Shown here piece after piece: positions 33,197-42,221 of a stretch of 64,000 nt of DNA. The stretch covers positions 434,001 through 498,000 of the forward strand of contig NZ_JACVPO010000001.1 of the NCBI RefSeq assembly GCF_018881835.1, read 5' to 3'. Under the pieces are notes generated by a model. That model did no database searches. It worked only from the letters and a program-made list of their open reading frames with translations, and was not told the origin of the DNA. The stretch is from Polynucleobacter hallstattensis. Its GTDB lineage: Bacteria; Pseudomonadota; Gammaproteobacteria; Burkholderiales; Burkholderiaceae. The stretch's first letter is position 1. The number at the start of each line of letters is the position of its first letter. Both the position numbers and the translations under genes were made by a program.

Positions 33197-33786
33197 TGCA
33201 CCCCAGCTTTCTTAAAGCCTTGCCACCTCTCAAAAGCTAAAGGAATAGTTTTACTATCCTCTAGCCCATAAAAAGTTAACTCCCCATTTTTTCTAAGGGC
33301 TAGATATACTTTTCCATTGGCAGGCTCAATTACAAAAGCAGCGCTAGATTCCTCGCAATCTGACTTTTTACAACCAGCCCCCAGTATTTGACTGCCTACA
33401 TAGATGATAGGCATACTTTCCTCAAATGCATTTTGAAATGCTTCAATCTCTGCCCCAAGCATATAGGCAAGAATGAATTTTCCATTTGCACGCGTTGTCA
33501 ATACTGAGGAAGGGCTACCAACCAATAAAGGGGCGTAAGTTGCTAAGTTTTTTCTCAAATCATCAAATTCTATTTCTTGTTCTTTGGCAAGGATTTTTGC
33601 TGTTTTTTCTTTCTCATATTCGCCCTTATATTCCCAAACTTTGAAAGAAGCGTAGGCCAAAACAAGGATGATCAATACATAAAGAATCCACTTGGTGATA
33701 TTCATCACCAACTTCCTTATTTTTGCAGCAATGGATATTGGTTGTTTGGGCATAGTCCAGGCGATATCTAGTTGATCATCCTGCAA
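33193..33786 (-). CDS. Hypothetical single-pass membrane protein
   Basis: 197 residues: a short cytoplasmic N-terminus, one membrane segment (WILYVLIILVLAYASFKVWE, about 33-52), a short coiled stretch and a periplasmic domain with a CKKSDC pair. No family recognised. Translationally coupled to the secreted protein downstream, so the two may act together. Confidence 0.6.
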   Translation of the reverse strand: MQDDQLDIAWTMPKQPISIAAKIRKLVMNITKWILYVLIILVLAYASFKVWEYKGEYEKEKTAKILAKEQEIEFDDLRKNLATYAPLLVGSPSSVLTTRANGKFILAYMLGAEIEAFQNAFEESMPIIYVGSQILGAGCKKSDCEESSAAFVIEPANGKVYLALRKNGELTFYGLEDSKTIPLAFERWQGFKKAGVQ

Positions 33787-34021
33787 ATTGAATTTGCTAT
33801 TATTAGCGTAACACTATAAAGCAAATCTTTTGAGACCCCTAAAAGAAAGCTGAAAAACACAATGAAGCTCTGCAAACCCCAAGCAAATTCGACTTTTTTC
33901 TAATAATCACCTACTATGAAGCCATATTTATCAAATCAATGCCTTATTCCGCCTCAAGGTTTAAGTCAGCAGATAAGATTAGAAAATGCCGAAAATAAAT
34001 TATCTCTAGTGTTGAGCAAAT

Positions 34022-34321
34022 ATGAGTAATCTAGATGAATCTGCTGTTACTGAGCTAAAAGAAGTGAACAAACATCTTTCGACCATTAGCGCTCTTTTGC
34101 AGCAAAAAGATCAAAAATTAGATGAGAGCTTAAACGTTATCCGAAAAGATCTTTGGAATATTAAAAATATTATTTCCGAGGAAATTGCTCACAATAAAAA
34201 TCTAAAAGATGGCATTGAGAAAACTATTGAAAATACTATAGAAAAAACCTTAGTGAAGTCTATAGCCTATGTATTTGCTGCAGGAATAACTTTGTACATA
34301 GTGAGCAGATTTTTTCTATAA
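34022..34321 (+). CDS. Hypothetical coiled-coil, tail-anchored membrane protein
   Basis: 99 residues: a helical coiled coil (about 1-75, with heptad-like ELKEVNKHLSTISALLQQKD and IEKTIENTIEKTL) followed by a C-terminal membrane segment (IAYVFAAGITLYIVSRFFL). No family recognised. Faces away from the 33193-33786 gene across a 235-base AT-rich gap in which I see nothing specific. Confidence 0.55.
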   Translation: MSNLDESAVTELKEVNKHLSTISALLQQKDQKLDESLNVIRKDLWNIKNIISEEIAHNKNLKDGIEKTIENTIEKTLVKSIAYVFAAGITLYIVSRFFL

Positions 34322-34365
34322 ATATTTGTAATAAGCTACTCGGATGAAAGAAATCAAACCTCGTC

Positions 34366-34740
34366 ATGACGCCTGATACAACGAATCGCCAAAAAAGCTA
34401 TGCACATATTGCAAAACTTTTAGAGTCTGCGAGTAAATCTTATGAAAATGCTGCGCTTGGTTTAGAACAAGGCGAAAGTGAGGAGCATGTTTACCAGCAT
34501 ATTAAAAAAGCACGCGCTACTTTAGAAACAGCATTTCCAGAATATTTCTCCTCACATAAACCACCCCCTACTAGCAAAATAGTTCCGGAGAAACGTGATT
34601 ACTCAATCCTTAAAATAGGCTTGATTGCCGGATTAATCGTCGGAGTCTTATACACATTTGTTGTCTATGGACCAACGGGAGATTTAAGTAAAAGCTGGAA
34701 AACTGAAGATTTCCAAAAGAACGTCACTTACCCCAAATAA
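34366..34740 (+). CDS. Hypothetical single-pass membrane protein
   Basis: 124 residues. N-terminal helical pair (about 10-60) reminiscent of a small TPR-like hairpin, a polar linker, a membrane segment (ILKIGLIAGLIVGVLYTFVV, about 80-99) and a short tail. Unknown family. 44 bases after the coiled-coil gene, likely co-transcribed. Stops exactly next to the convergent gene at 34741. Confidence 0.5.
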   Translation: MTPDTTNRQKSYAHIAKLLESASKSYENAALGLEQGESEEHVYQHIKKARATLETAFPEYFSSHKPPPTSKIVPEKRDYSILKIGLIAGLIVGVLYTFVVYGPTGDLSKSWKTEDFQKNVTYPK

Positions 34741-35118
34741 CTAGTCTCGTTCTGTTTTCCTAACATATTCAATCTTGACTGAATAATCAGTAGGGCCCAT
34801 TAAGCGCTTCCAGATTGTTTCTTGCCCCATCTCTGGGTTGACTACCTGATAGCCTATCGAATAGATACCTTGGCTGGTGAGAAGATTAGTAGAGCATATG
34901 CGCACCCCATTGCGATGTGACAATTCTGCAATATCATTAAAAGCCAATGTGCGTGATTCTTGAATCAAATCCTCGTGATTTCGAATCTTTTGGTTTAACA
35001 ATATCTGAATATATTCATCCTTACATTCAGGCAAATCCCGAGTGTAGTACTTATAAAAAAGTCCTGCCAAAGCTACTAATAAAACGAAGCTGGCCAAAAG
35101 GATGTAGGGAATTTTCAT
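34741..35118 (-). CDS. Hypothetical membrane-anchored protein
   Basis: 125 residues: an N-terminal membrane anchor (ILLASFVLLVALAGLFYKYY, about 6-25) and a small periplasmic domain with two Cys (DLPECKDEY and GVRICSTN). No family recognised. Ends adjacent to the convergent 34366-34740 gene. Confidence 0.5.
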   Translation of the reverse strand: MKIPYILLASFVLLVALAGLFYKYYTRDLPECKDEYIQILLNQKIRNHEDLIQESRTLAFNDIAELSHRNGVRICSTNLLTSQGIYSIGYQVVNPEMGQETIWKRLMGPTDYSVKIEYVRKTERD

Positions 35119-35212
35119 TTGAATGGGTACCCTCTTGTATCAACACTTTAAGGTTATGAGAGCACTTATTGGCTGCAGATGATTGATCCAACGGCTACAT
35201 TGAAATTTAATA

Positions 35213-35680
35213 TCATTCTGCTTTAGCCAATAGAACAACATTGCTCGGCATTTCTTCATTGTTTAAAGAGAGATTTTTTTGCTCAGCGGCATCCGGCAAT
35301 AAACACCTGAGATTACCGTTGACCTTGGCGTCTGGATGCACATTAATCTGCGCATAAGTAACATCTCCAATCACTACAGCTCCGGGATAAATTTCAACGC
35401 GTCCTTTTGCAAATACCGAACCCTCAATTCTTCCAATAATGATCGCATGTGGGCTGTAAATGTTCCCCAATAAGAATCCGGTGGATCCGATTACGGCGGT
35501 ATGGCCATTACCAGAGCCCTCTTCCTCAGTCTGGGAAATATCGCCAATTAAATGCCCTAACAAAAGCATGTTTCCACTATGAATAAAGTCGCCCTTCATA
35601 ATAGAACCAGCTCCAACTGTAGTTAAATACGTCAGTTGAGCATCTGTATTGGGATTACTTTTTTTAGAAAATTCAAACAT
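35213..35680 (-). CDS. Bactofilin (1)
   Basis: 155 residues with the right-handed beta-helix repeat of bactofilins (DUF583/bactofilin): GAGSIMKGDFIHSGNMLLLG, then AVIGSTGFLLGNIYSPHAII, IGRIEGSVFAKGRVEIYPGA, VVIGDVTYAQINVHPDAKVN. Flexible termini as usual. Bactofilins self-assemble into membrane-associated filaments that position cell-wall enzymes or polar machinery. An inserted TEEEGSGNG loop after the second turn distinguishes it from the other two. Directly follows the RodZ-like gene (40-base gap). Confidence 0.9.
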   Translation of the reverse strand: MFEFSKKSNPNTDAQLTYLTTVGAGSIMKGDFIHSGNMLLLGHLIGDISQTEEEGSGNGHTAVIGSTGFLLGNIYSPHAIIIGRIEGSVFAKGRVEIYPGAVVIGDVTYAQINVHPDAKVNGNLRCLLPDAAEQKNLSLNNEEMPSNVVLLAKAE

Positions 35681-35720
35681 TTGTACGCCTCAATTTTTGC
35701 TTCTTTTAGCTTATCAAACT

Positions 35721-36755
35721 TTATAGCGAAACTTCCAATAATTTAATCTGCTTTGCGCCTGCACTTGGTGAGCGAACTCTCCAACCCTGGAAATACATTT
35801 CAACGCTATCTAAGTCCTGAGTAATCACCACAAATGGGGAGGTGCCCCGAAATGCATAAGAAGTATTTGACTCTAAATTAACAACAGTTTGTTTCCCAGA
35901 ATTATCCACAACACAAATGGCTTGATTAATAAGAGATTTAATATTTACAGTATCTCCCTTTTTAGAGGGATTGGGAGATTGATAGCTAGGTAATTGCGCT
36001 TCCTGTTTATATGGGCATTGTTCACTAGGAGTGCTCAGAAGCGCTTGAGCTGGCTGAGTTTCTGGCGATTTAACCGAAGTATCAGAACCATCGGACTTAA
36101 GAGCTAAATCTTCATCAACTTTTACATCCTGAGCATCATTAGCTAGCATGGCCTTCTGCGGGGGGTTCACCAGTTCAATAGCTAAATTGATGATGTTGAA
36201 CCGTTCATTTAACCCATAAATAGCGCCCGTCAGCACTGAAAAACTAAACAGGATTACCATCGCTCTTATTGTTACAACACTAGCCCCAGCAGTGCTGAAC
36301 TTAAACCCCTGTTTTCTATCAACATGATTCAGTGATTCCTCCAGATTAAGAACCTGAGGATTTGCGAGCTCTAAGAGAGATATGGTCTCGTTTTTTAGCG
36401 GGGGATTCTTTGGGCCTGAATCAGTTCCGCCTACCTCAATTTTTTTAGGGGCAGAAATTTCTTGTTCTTCAATTGGCGCATCTAAAGTGTCGTCAGCAGA
36501 TTCTGTGGCTCTGGGATCTATCAAATAAGATGCTTCATCTAGCTCCAACACTCGACCAACTCGCTTAGCGGTGGCGATCTTTAATTCAAATGTGTAGAAA
36601 GAGCTCATGCCACCCTCTTCCAACTCCAAAATCATTTTGGTGGACAAACAACATAAGTTGGCAAACTCTGCCCTGGCTAGATTTTTTCTCTCTCTAGCAT
36701 CTTTTAATACTGAGCCAATAATTTCTAGTTGTGCATCGTGCTTGTGAGGCCGCAT
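35721..36755 (-). CDS. RodZ-like protein
   Basis: 344 residues: cytoplasmic helix-turn-helix domain of the RodZ type (IGSVLKDARERKNLARAEFA, about 12-60), acidic linker, one membrane segment (VTIRAMVILFSFSVLTGAIY, about 160-179), a Ser/Pro/Asp-rich periplasmic linker and a C-terminal beta domain (EMYFQGWRVRSPSAGAKQIK) like DUF4115. RodZ links MreB filaments to the wall machinery; the HTH binds MreB. Its position beside bactofilin genes suggests it works with those filaments instead of, or as well as, MreB. Probably a second, divergent RodZ. Confidence 0.7.
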   Translation of the reverse strand: MRPHKHDAQLEIIGSVLKDARERKNLARAEFANLCCLSTKMILELEEGGMSSFYTFELKIATAKRVGRVLELDEASYLIDPRATESADDTLDAPIEEQEISAPKKIEVGGTDSGPKNPPLKNETISLLELANPQVLNLEESLNHVDRKQGFKFSTAGASVVTIRAMVILFSFSVLTGAIYGLNERFNIINLAIELVNPPQKAMLANDAQDVKVDEDLALKSDGSDTSVKSPETQPAQALLSTPSEQCPYKQEAQLPSYQSPNPSKKGDTVNIKSLINQAICVVDNSGKQTVVNLESNTSYAFRGTSPFVVITQDLDSVEMYFQGWRVRSPSAGAKQIKLLEVSL

Positions 36756-36944
36756 TGTTGTAACGCCATTATATTATTGCAACGCACAAATTATCTTGAA
36801 AATCCAAGACATCTCATATTCCCTGGAAAGCAAAACTACATTAAAGAGCATAGTATCAAATTATCATTAGAAAAGCCTATTAGAACGAATAATGTAAATG
36901 CTTCTTAATGCTAGAATCGCTTCAAGATAATTTGAGGGCAAAAA

Positions 36945-37292
36945 ATGCAGTTAATTTGGATTTCTGGGTCTACTTCATCTATGAAGCAGATAAAAATCAC
37001 CCGTAAAACCGTTATTAAGATTGCGCTTTTATCCTTTAGCGTATTTATTCTGATTGGCATGAGTATCCATTTTTTTGGCTTTAGGGTGGCAATTCGCTTT
37101 AATCCCGAAATGGCAAAACAAATGGGGGGGGTCATTTCTCGTAAGGAGATGGATGACTTAGAGCTCATTTATCAGCAGAAAATCCAGACAATTCAGACGC
37201 AACTCCCCATAATTGAGAGCAAAATCCTTACTCTTAAGAACCTAAAGGATCAGTTTGCCGAACTATCCATACCTACAAGCGCCAAGGATTAA
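36945..37292 (+). CDS. Short protein resembling the N-terminus of bactofilin-linked M23 peptidases
   Basis: 115 residues with a good GAGGG ribosome site. MQLIWISGST, a membrane segment (ALLSFSVFILIGMSIHFFGF, about 27-46), then a coiled coil (RKEMDDLELIYQQKIQTIQT, QLPIIESKILTLKNLKDQFA). This start, anchor and coiled coil are typical of the M23 peptidases encoded next to bactofilins, but the protein stops where the peptidase domain should begin and no peptidase frame follows. It lies between the RodZ-like gene and a bactofilin, so the domain loss is not obviously random. Confidence 0.6.
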   Translation: MQLIWISGSTSSMKQIKITRKTVIKIALLSFSVFILIGMSIHFFGFRVAIRFNPEMAKQMGGVISRKEMDDLELIYQQKIQTIQTQLPIIESKILTLKNLKDQFAELSIPTSAKD

Positions 37293-37393
37293 GTTGTATT
37301 TTAAAAATTCACTTAGCGGCATACTCCTCTGAGGCTTTTCCCAATTTGTTGGTATTGTTATATTATTAGCACGTACTCACTTATTCAGGAAAT

Positions 37394-37801
37394 ATGATGG
37401 CTGATAACAATCCTAGAGGATCACTTTTTGTAGGCGAAGGGGTCATTGTTAGGGGCACCTTTGAGGTACCAGAAATGGCAGTGGTTGCAGGCCTTGTAGA
37501 GGGTGAGTTGAACACTAAAGAAGTTTTGGTTGATACCTCAGGAATTGTTAACGGCAGAATCAATGCGGAAGTTGTCGAGGTTCGCGGTGAAGTTACCCAA
37601 GGCCTCAATGTCACCAATCATTTGAACGTTCGATCCAGTGCAAAAATTACTGGTCTTACACAATATGCAGAAATGAGCGTAGAAAAAGGAGCGAAGCTTA
37701 GTGGTGAGCTACGCCTGATCGATGCCCCCATACCTTCAGTCAGACAACCTCTAACTGAAACTGATATCCATCCGAAAGATGAGATTAGCGATATCGATTA
37801 A
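37394..37801 (+). CDS. Bactofilin (2)
   Basis: 135 residues; beta-helix repeats EGVIVRGTFEVPEMAVVAGL, VEGELNTKEVLVDTSGIVNG, RINAEVVEVRGEVTQGLNVT. The C-terminus is a short polar tail with Pro and Asp. It starts MMAD, so either ATG could be used. Follows the M23-N-terminus-like gene by about 100 bases in the same direction, the usual peptidase-bactofilin order. Confidence 0.88.
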   Translation: MMADNNPRGSLFVGEGVIVRGTFEVPEMAVVAGLVEGELNTKEVLVDTSGIVNGRINAEVVEVRGEVTQGLNVTNHLNVRSSAKITGLTQYAEMSVEKGAKLSGELRLIDAPIPSVRQPLTETDIHPKDEISDID

Positions 37802-37815
37802 TACAGCTTATAGAT

Positions 37816-37843
37816 AAAAGATCCCCTCTTGTAGGGATCTTTT
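37816..37843. terminator. Bidirectional intrinsic terminator between convergent bactofilins
   Basis: Perfect 10-bp stem AAAAGATCCC / GGGATCTTTT with an 8-base loop. The stem itself supplies the T-run in either direction, so it can end transcription of both 37394-37801 and 37870-38319. Confidence 0.85.
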
Positions 37844-37869
37844 GAGCGCCAAGAGCAGGTATTAAGCAA

Positions 37870-38319
37870 TCATTGACTTTTGATTTTATTCCAATTTGCC
37901 TGGAAAATTGCGGTTGAATCCGTTGCCCCCTCTGGTTCTTCACTGCCTTTGGAAATCATTAAACCGTTTAACTTAGCACCATGCTCGATTCCGAGTTGGC
38001 CGTAAGTAATATCTCCGCGCACTTCAGCCCCCTCATGCAACTCCACGCGCTCGGTGGCATAAATATTACCCTCCACTCGACCCGCAACTAGTACCCTAAA
38101 AGCATTAATGTCGCCTTGCACCATGCCAGTGCGTCCGAGAGCAATACTCACGTTTTTTCCTTGGCGTGATTCTATATTCCCAACTACGCGACCATCAATA
38201 CGTAAGCTTTCATTCGCAACAATTCGCCCATGAACCTCGGTAGCTGGCCCAACTATTGTTTCAAAGGACTCCATTGTGGGCTGTAAAAACTTAATAGACT
38301 GTGTTTTTTTGAAGACCAT
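37870..38319 (-). CDS. Bactofilin (3)
   Basis: 149 residues; an N-terminal lead, then IVGPATEVHGRIVANESLRI, DGRVVGNIESRQGKNVSIAL, MVQGDINAFRVLVAGRVEGN, RVELHEGAEVRGDITYGQLG. This is the most typical of the three (pattern I-G-x-x-x-x-V-x-G, E-V-R-G-D-I). Convergent with bactofilin 2 across a bidirectional terminator. Confidence 0.92.
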   Translation of the reverse strand: MVFKKTQSIKFLQPTMESFETIVGPATEVHGRIVANESLRIDGRVVGNIESRQGKNVSIALGRTGMVQGDINAFRVLVAGRVEGNIYATERVELHEGAEVRGDITYGQLGIEHGAKLNGLMISKGSEEPEGATDSTAIFQANWNKIKSQ

Positions 38320-38479
38320 TCTTTATTCCTTTAACTATCATGCAATTACGCAATAAGCTGCATACTTCGATATTCCCGCCGGACGACTATTTTATCTGTA
38401 TCTAGACTGTCTTTAGGGAATTTAAATACTGATCTCAGTGATTTTTTGAATATACGAGTGGAAAGTGAGTATCCACTAA

Positions 38480-41386
38480 CTATAATTCAGATTGGTGCGC
38501 CATTTGCAGTAACTCTGCCAAATGTTTAACCTTGCGACCCGTCTCTTGCTCAATTTGCTCTCGACAGCTAAAGCCATTAGTCAGAATGATAGTCTCTTGC
38601 TCGGCAGCCCGAATTGCTGGCAGCAAAACGAGCTCGCCAACCGCTTTGGATATTCCGATATGCTCTGGATTAAATCCAAATGAACCTGCCATACCGCAGC
38701 AACCGCTATCAATGAAGTTTGCTTTTGCACCCAAAGCAGTCAACAGTGCTACGTCACCCTTAGTACCAAATAGTGATTTCTGATGGCAATGTGAGTGGAC
38801 CAAGATATTGCAGTCTAGGGGTGGAGGAGTATAGCCTTGCTCATGCAAGAAATCTCCTAATAAATAGCTACTCGATGCCAAAAGAGTTGCCCGTGGATCA
38901 TTTGGGAAAAACTTCAGTAATTCATCCTTAAATACCGACATGCAGCCTGGTTCAAGGCCAACGACTGCGATCGGAGAATTAGGGCTTTCATTAATCTCAC
39001 TGCCGATTGCATCCAGAATTTTCTCTAGCTTTTGCTTGGCAAGATCCAGATAACCAAAGTCATATAAAGGACGGCCGCAGCATAAAGGTGTTTTTGGCAA
39101 GGTTGCTTCGAAGCCTGCATGAGCAAGTACTTCAACTGCTGCATTGGCAACCTCTGGATGAAAATGCTCGCAGAATGTATCCACCCAAAGAATGACTTTC
39201 TTCTGACCAATACTGGCATTCTTTGATGGCTTAAATTGCTTCCTAAATGACTGACTGGCAAACTTAGGCAGACTACGCTCTTGCGCTATGCCACCAACCC
39301 ATTTAGCAAGACTAGAGATGACGGGCGTTTGCATGATGCCATTCATCAGCCAAGAGAACTTGCTTGCCAGCGGCGCCCAATCGCCAATGCGGCCCATAGT
39401 CAAAGCTTGACGAGGCCTGCTATTGGTCTCGTGATAATGGGATAAGAACTCGGCCTTATAGGAAGCCATGTCAACGTGTGCTGGACAGTCACTCTTGCAG
39501 CCCTTACAGGAGAGGCAGGTATCTAAAGCTTCTTTAAGCTCCTTACTTTCCCAGCCATCTTGAATGACTTCGCCCTGAATCATTTCCCAAAAGAGTCGTG
39601 AACGTCCACGAGTAGAGAAACGCTCTTCTTTTGTAGCGCGATAACTTGGGCACATCGTGCCTACTTTTTCACTGCGGCACTTACCCATACCAACGCACCG
39701 CTCAACCGCTCTCTGAAAGCCATTGCCCTCTTGGCTCAAGAAATTCAGGCGCGTCTTGATATTGACGATTTTGTATTCCGGTCCCATGCGCAGATTCTCA
39801 TCTACGCGGTAAGGGTGAACCACCTTGCCAGGATTGAGTTTATTTTGAGGATCCCAGATGCGCTTGAACTCATGCATCGCGCCCATCAACTCTTCACCAA
39901 ACATGATGGGGAGAAATTCTGCTCTGGCCTGACCATCACCGTGCTCGCCTGTAAGTGAGCCACCAAATGCAACCACTAAGGTTGCCGCGTCACGAATAAA
40001 GGATCTAAATTTGGCAACACCTTCTGCAGATCGAAAGTTAAAAGTAATACGCGCATGAATACACCCATCACCAAAGTGTCCATAGAGCGAAGTTTCATAC
40101 TCGTATGAGTCCACTAATTTCTGGAAAGCTCGTAAGTACTCACCTAAGCGGGCCGGATCAACCGCAGCATCCTCCCATCCCACTACTGGGTCAGGAGAAT
40201 TTGGATCAATGGATAAATGAGTAGCAGATGCACCATTTTCACGAATCGACCAAATACGCTTTTGTACTAATGGATCAGACTCCAACCAAGTTGATGGTAT
40301 TGGGCCCTTAGTTCTTGCTTTGAAATACTCCTGCGCTTTTTCAGCCTGAGCAATTGCGCCCTCAATCGTATCGTCACCGAACTCTACAACTACCCAAGCA
40401 TTTCCAGCTGGTAATAAGTCGATCTCCGCTTTTGCTAAATTACGCTCTTGCAAACCGCGGATGATTTTGTAATCTAGGCCTTCGATTGCAATGGGGTTAA
40501 AAGATTGATACTCGGGTACAGCATCACCTGCTACATAAATATCCTCAAACCCCAATACCAACACAACGCGTTTAGCAGGGCTCTTTACTAATCTCACCTT
40601 AGCAGCGAGCGTTAATGCACAGGTCCCTTCAGTCCCGACCAAAGCCTTCGCAACGTTAAATCCATTTTCTGGCAAGAGCTGATCTAAGTTATAACCAGAG
40701 ACGCGACGCTTAATGTTCGGGAAACGCGCACGAATGAGATCAGCATAGCGCTCACGTAAGGTCAGCAAATCTTGATAGATCTGACCTTTACGCCCACCGG
40801 CAGTAATGATTTCTTGTAACTCTTGATCAGATGTTGGGCCAACCCAAAAATGCTCACCATCATAAGTCAGAATTTCTAAGGCTTCAGTATTTTCCAGTGT
40901 CTTGCCGGCCATCACCGAATGGGCGCCACAAGAATTATTAGCAACCATGCCACCTAATGTACAACGGCTATGCGTAGACGGATCTGGCGCAAAAGTTAAA
41001 CCATGCAACTCAGCAGCATCACGCAGTGAATCACAAATGACTCCAGGCTCTACAACGGCATTACCAGCCACTGGGTCTAGAGCAAGAATATGGTTGCAGT
41101 ACTTCGAGATATCAAAAACCACTGCATTATTAACAGTCTGGCCATTCATGGAGGTGCCGGCACCACGCATGAGTACCGGAGCCTTGTTGCGATGACAAAT
41201 CTCGATACCCTTGATAAATTCTTCAGTATTTTTCGGGGTAACAACCCCAATCGGAATTTGACGGTAATTAGAAGCCTCTGACGCATAAACCGCCTGATGG
41301 GCTGTGTCGAAATGAACAGAACTTCCAAGAGCTGCTGTGAGCTCAACGTTGAGCTGCTCCCACTGAGAAATACCACCCATATTCAA
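38480..41386 (-). CDS. FAD/FMN dehydrogenase fused to Fe-S (CCG-domain) subunit, GlcD/YdiJ type
   Basis: 968 residues. FAD-binding PCMH domain (about 40-270; APVLMRGAGTSMNGQTVN, LGGMVANNSCGAHSVMAGKT), FAD-oxidase C-terminal domain (about 280-540; YGHFGDGCIHARI, LTGEHGDGQARAEFLP), two 4Fe-4S motifs (CVGMGKCRSEKVGTMCP and CLSCKGCKSDCP), and two CCG modules (CCGRPLYDFG, CCGMAGSFGF). This is the layout of membrane-associated 2-hydroxyacid dehydrogenases (D-lactate, glycolate or D-2-hydroxyglutarate) that pass electrons to quinones. The substrate cannot be told from sequence. All cofactor motifs are intact. Confidence 0.92.
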   Translation of the reverse strand: MNMGGISQWEQLNVELTAALGSSVHFDTAHQAVYASEASNYRQIPIGVVTPKNTEEFIKGIEICHRNKAPVLMRGAGTSMNGQTVNNAVVFDISKYCNHILALDPVAGNAVVEPGVICDSLRDAAELHGLTFAPDPSTHSRCTLGGMVANNSCGAHSVMAGKTLENTEALEILTYDGEHFWVGPTSDQELQEIITAGGRKGQIYQDLLTLRERYADLIRARFPNIKRRVSGYNLDQLLPENGFNVAKALVGTEGTCALTLAAKVRLVKSPAKRVVLVLGFEDIYVAGDAVPEYQSFNPIAIEGLDYKIIRGLQERNLAKAEIDLLPAGNAWVVVEFGDDTIEGAIAQAEKAQEYFKARTKGPIPSTWLESDPLVQKRIWSIRENGASATHLSIDPNSPDPVVGWEDAAVDPARLGEYLRAFQKLVDSYEYETSLYGHFGDGCIHARITFNFRSAEGVAKFRSFIRDAATLVVAFGGSLTGEHGDGQARAEFLPIMFGEELMGAMHEFKRIWDPQNKLNPGKVVHPYRVDENLRMGPEYKIVNIKTRLNFLSQEGNGFQRAVERCVGMGKCRSEKVGTMCPSYRATKEERFSTRGRSRLFWEMIQGEVIQDGWESKELKEALDTCLSCKGCKSDCPAHVDMASYKAEFLSHYHETNSRPRQALTMGRIGDWAPLASKFSWLMNGIMQTPVISSLAKWVGGIAQERSLPKFASQSFRKQFKPSKNASIGQKKVILWVDTFCEHFHPEVANAAVEVLAHAGFEATLPKTPLCCGRPLYDFGYLDLAKQKLEKILDAIGSEINESPNSPIAVVGLEPGCMSVFKDELLKFFPNDPRATLLASSSYLLGDFLHEQGYTPPPLDCNILVHSHCHQKSLFGTKGDVALLTALGAKANFIDSGCCGMAGSFGFNPEHIGISKAVGELVLLPAIRAAEQETIILTNGFSCREQIEQETGRKVKHLAELLQMAHQSEL

Positions 41387-41501
41387 TCCTTGTTAGATGC
41401 AATGACCCCTTTGAGGGCATTGGTCATTTTATCAACTCCCAGCAATTTCTGTGTGGGCCGCTTGTTTGACAAAAGCCCCATAGCAGGCAAGAATCTTCCT
41501 C

Positions 41502-42221
41502 ATGAATAAAGCACCTAAGGTACTGGCATTTGATGTATTTGGCACAGTGGTTGACTGGCATGGCTCCATAGCCAATGAGGTCAGTCGCCTAGGACTTCCG
41601 GTTGATCCTGATGCATTTACTACAGCCTGGCGCCAAGGTTATAGGCCGGCTATGGCTCGGGTACGCTCTGGTGAACTGCCTTGGACCAAAATTGATGATC
41701 TCCATCACATGATCCTCATTGATGTTCTTAAGGCATTTAAAGTCCACTCTTTATCTGAAAGTCAAATACAACATCTCAACCTCGTTTGGCATCGACTCAA
41801 TCCTTGGCCTGAGGCTGTCGAAGGTCTACACCAGCTGAAACGTCAGTTCACGATCGTCACTCTCTCAAATGGCAATATGGGCTTATTGGCCAATATGGCA
41901 AAAAATGCTGGCTTGCCTTGGGACTTAATTCTTTCAGCTGAAGTGTTCCGTCACTACAAACCAGACCCCGAAACCTATTTGGGGGTAGCGGAGATCTTCA
42001 ATCTTTCCGCCGAAGAAGTGATGTTGGTTGCCGCACACAAGGATGACTTGGAGTCTGCTCACGCCTGTGGATTACAAACGGCCTTTATTGAGCGCCCGCT
42101 GGAGTTTGGTAAAAATCATATACGGAATGATCTGCATGTGGAGCAATTTACCAACTACCATGCAAAAGACTTTCTGGATCTTGCGCGCCAGTTAGGCGTA
42201 TCAGATCCAGATCAACACTAG
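41502..42221 (+). CDS. Haloacid dehalogenase type II (HAD superfamily)
   Basis: 239 residues. Motif I AFDVFGTVVDW with nucleophile D11, motif II TLSNGN (about 128-133), conserved Lys in FRHYKPDPETY (motif III), and motif IV VAAHKDDLESA. This matches L-2-haloacid dehalogenase-type HAD hydrolases, although many family members act on other small acids or phosphates. Divergent from the FAD dehydrogenase; a shared 2-hydroxyacid link is conceivable because dehalogenation gives 2-hydroxyacids. Its stop codon overlaps the convergent VOC gene's stop by four bases. Confidence 0.88.
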   Translation: MNKAPKVLAFDVFGTVVDWHGSIANEVSRLGLPVDPDAFTTAWRQGYRPAMARVRSGELPWTKIDDLHHMILIDVLKAFKVHSLSESQIQHLNLVWHRLNPWPEAVEGLHQLKRQFTIVTLSNGNMGLLANMAKNAGLPWDLILSAEVFRHYKPDPETYLGVAEIFNLSAEEVMLVAAHKDDLESAHACGLQTAFIERPLEFGKNHIRNDLHVEQFTNYHAKDFLDLARQLGVSDPDQH

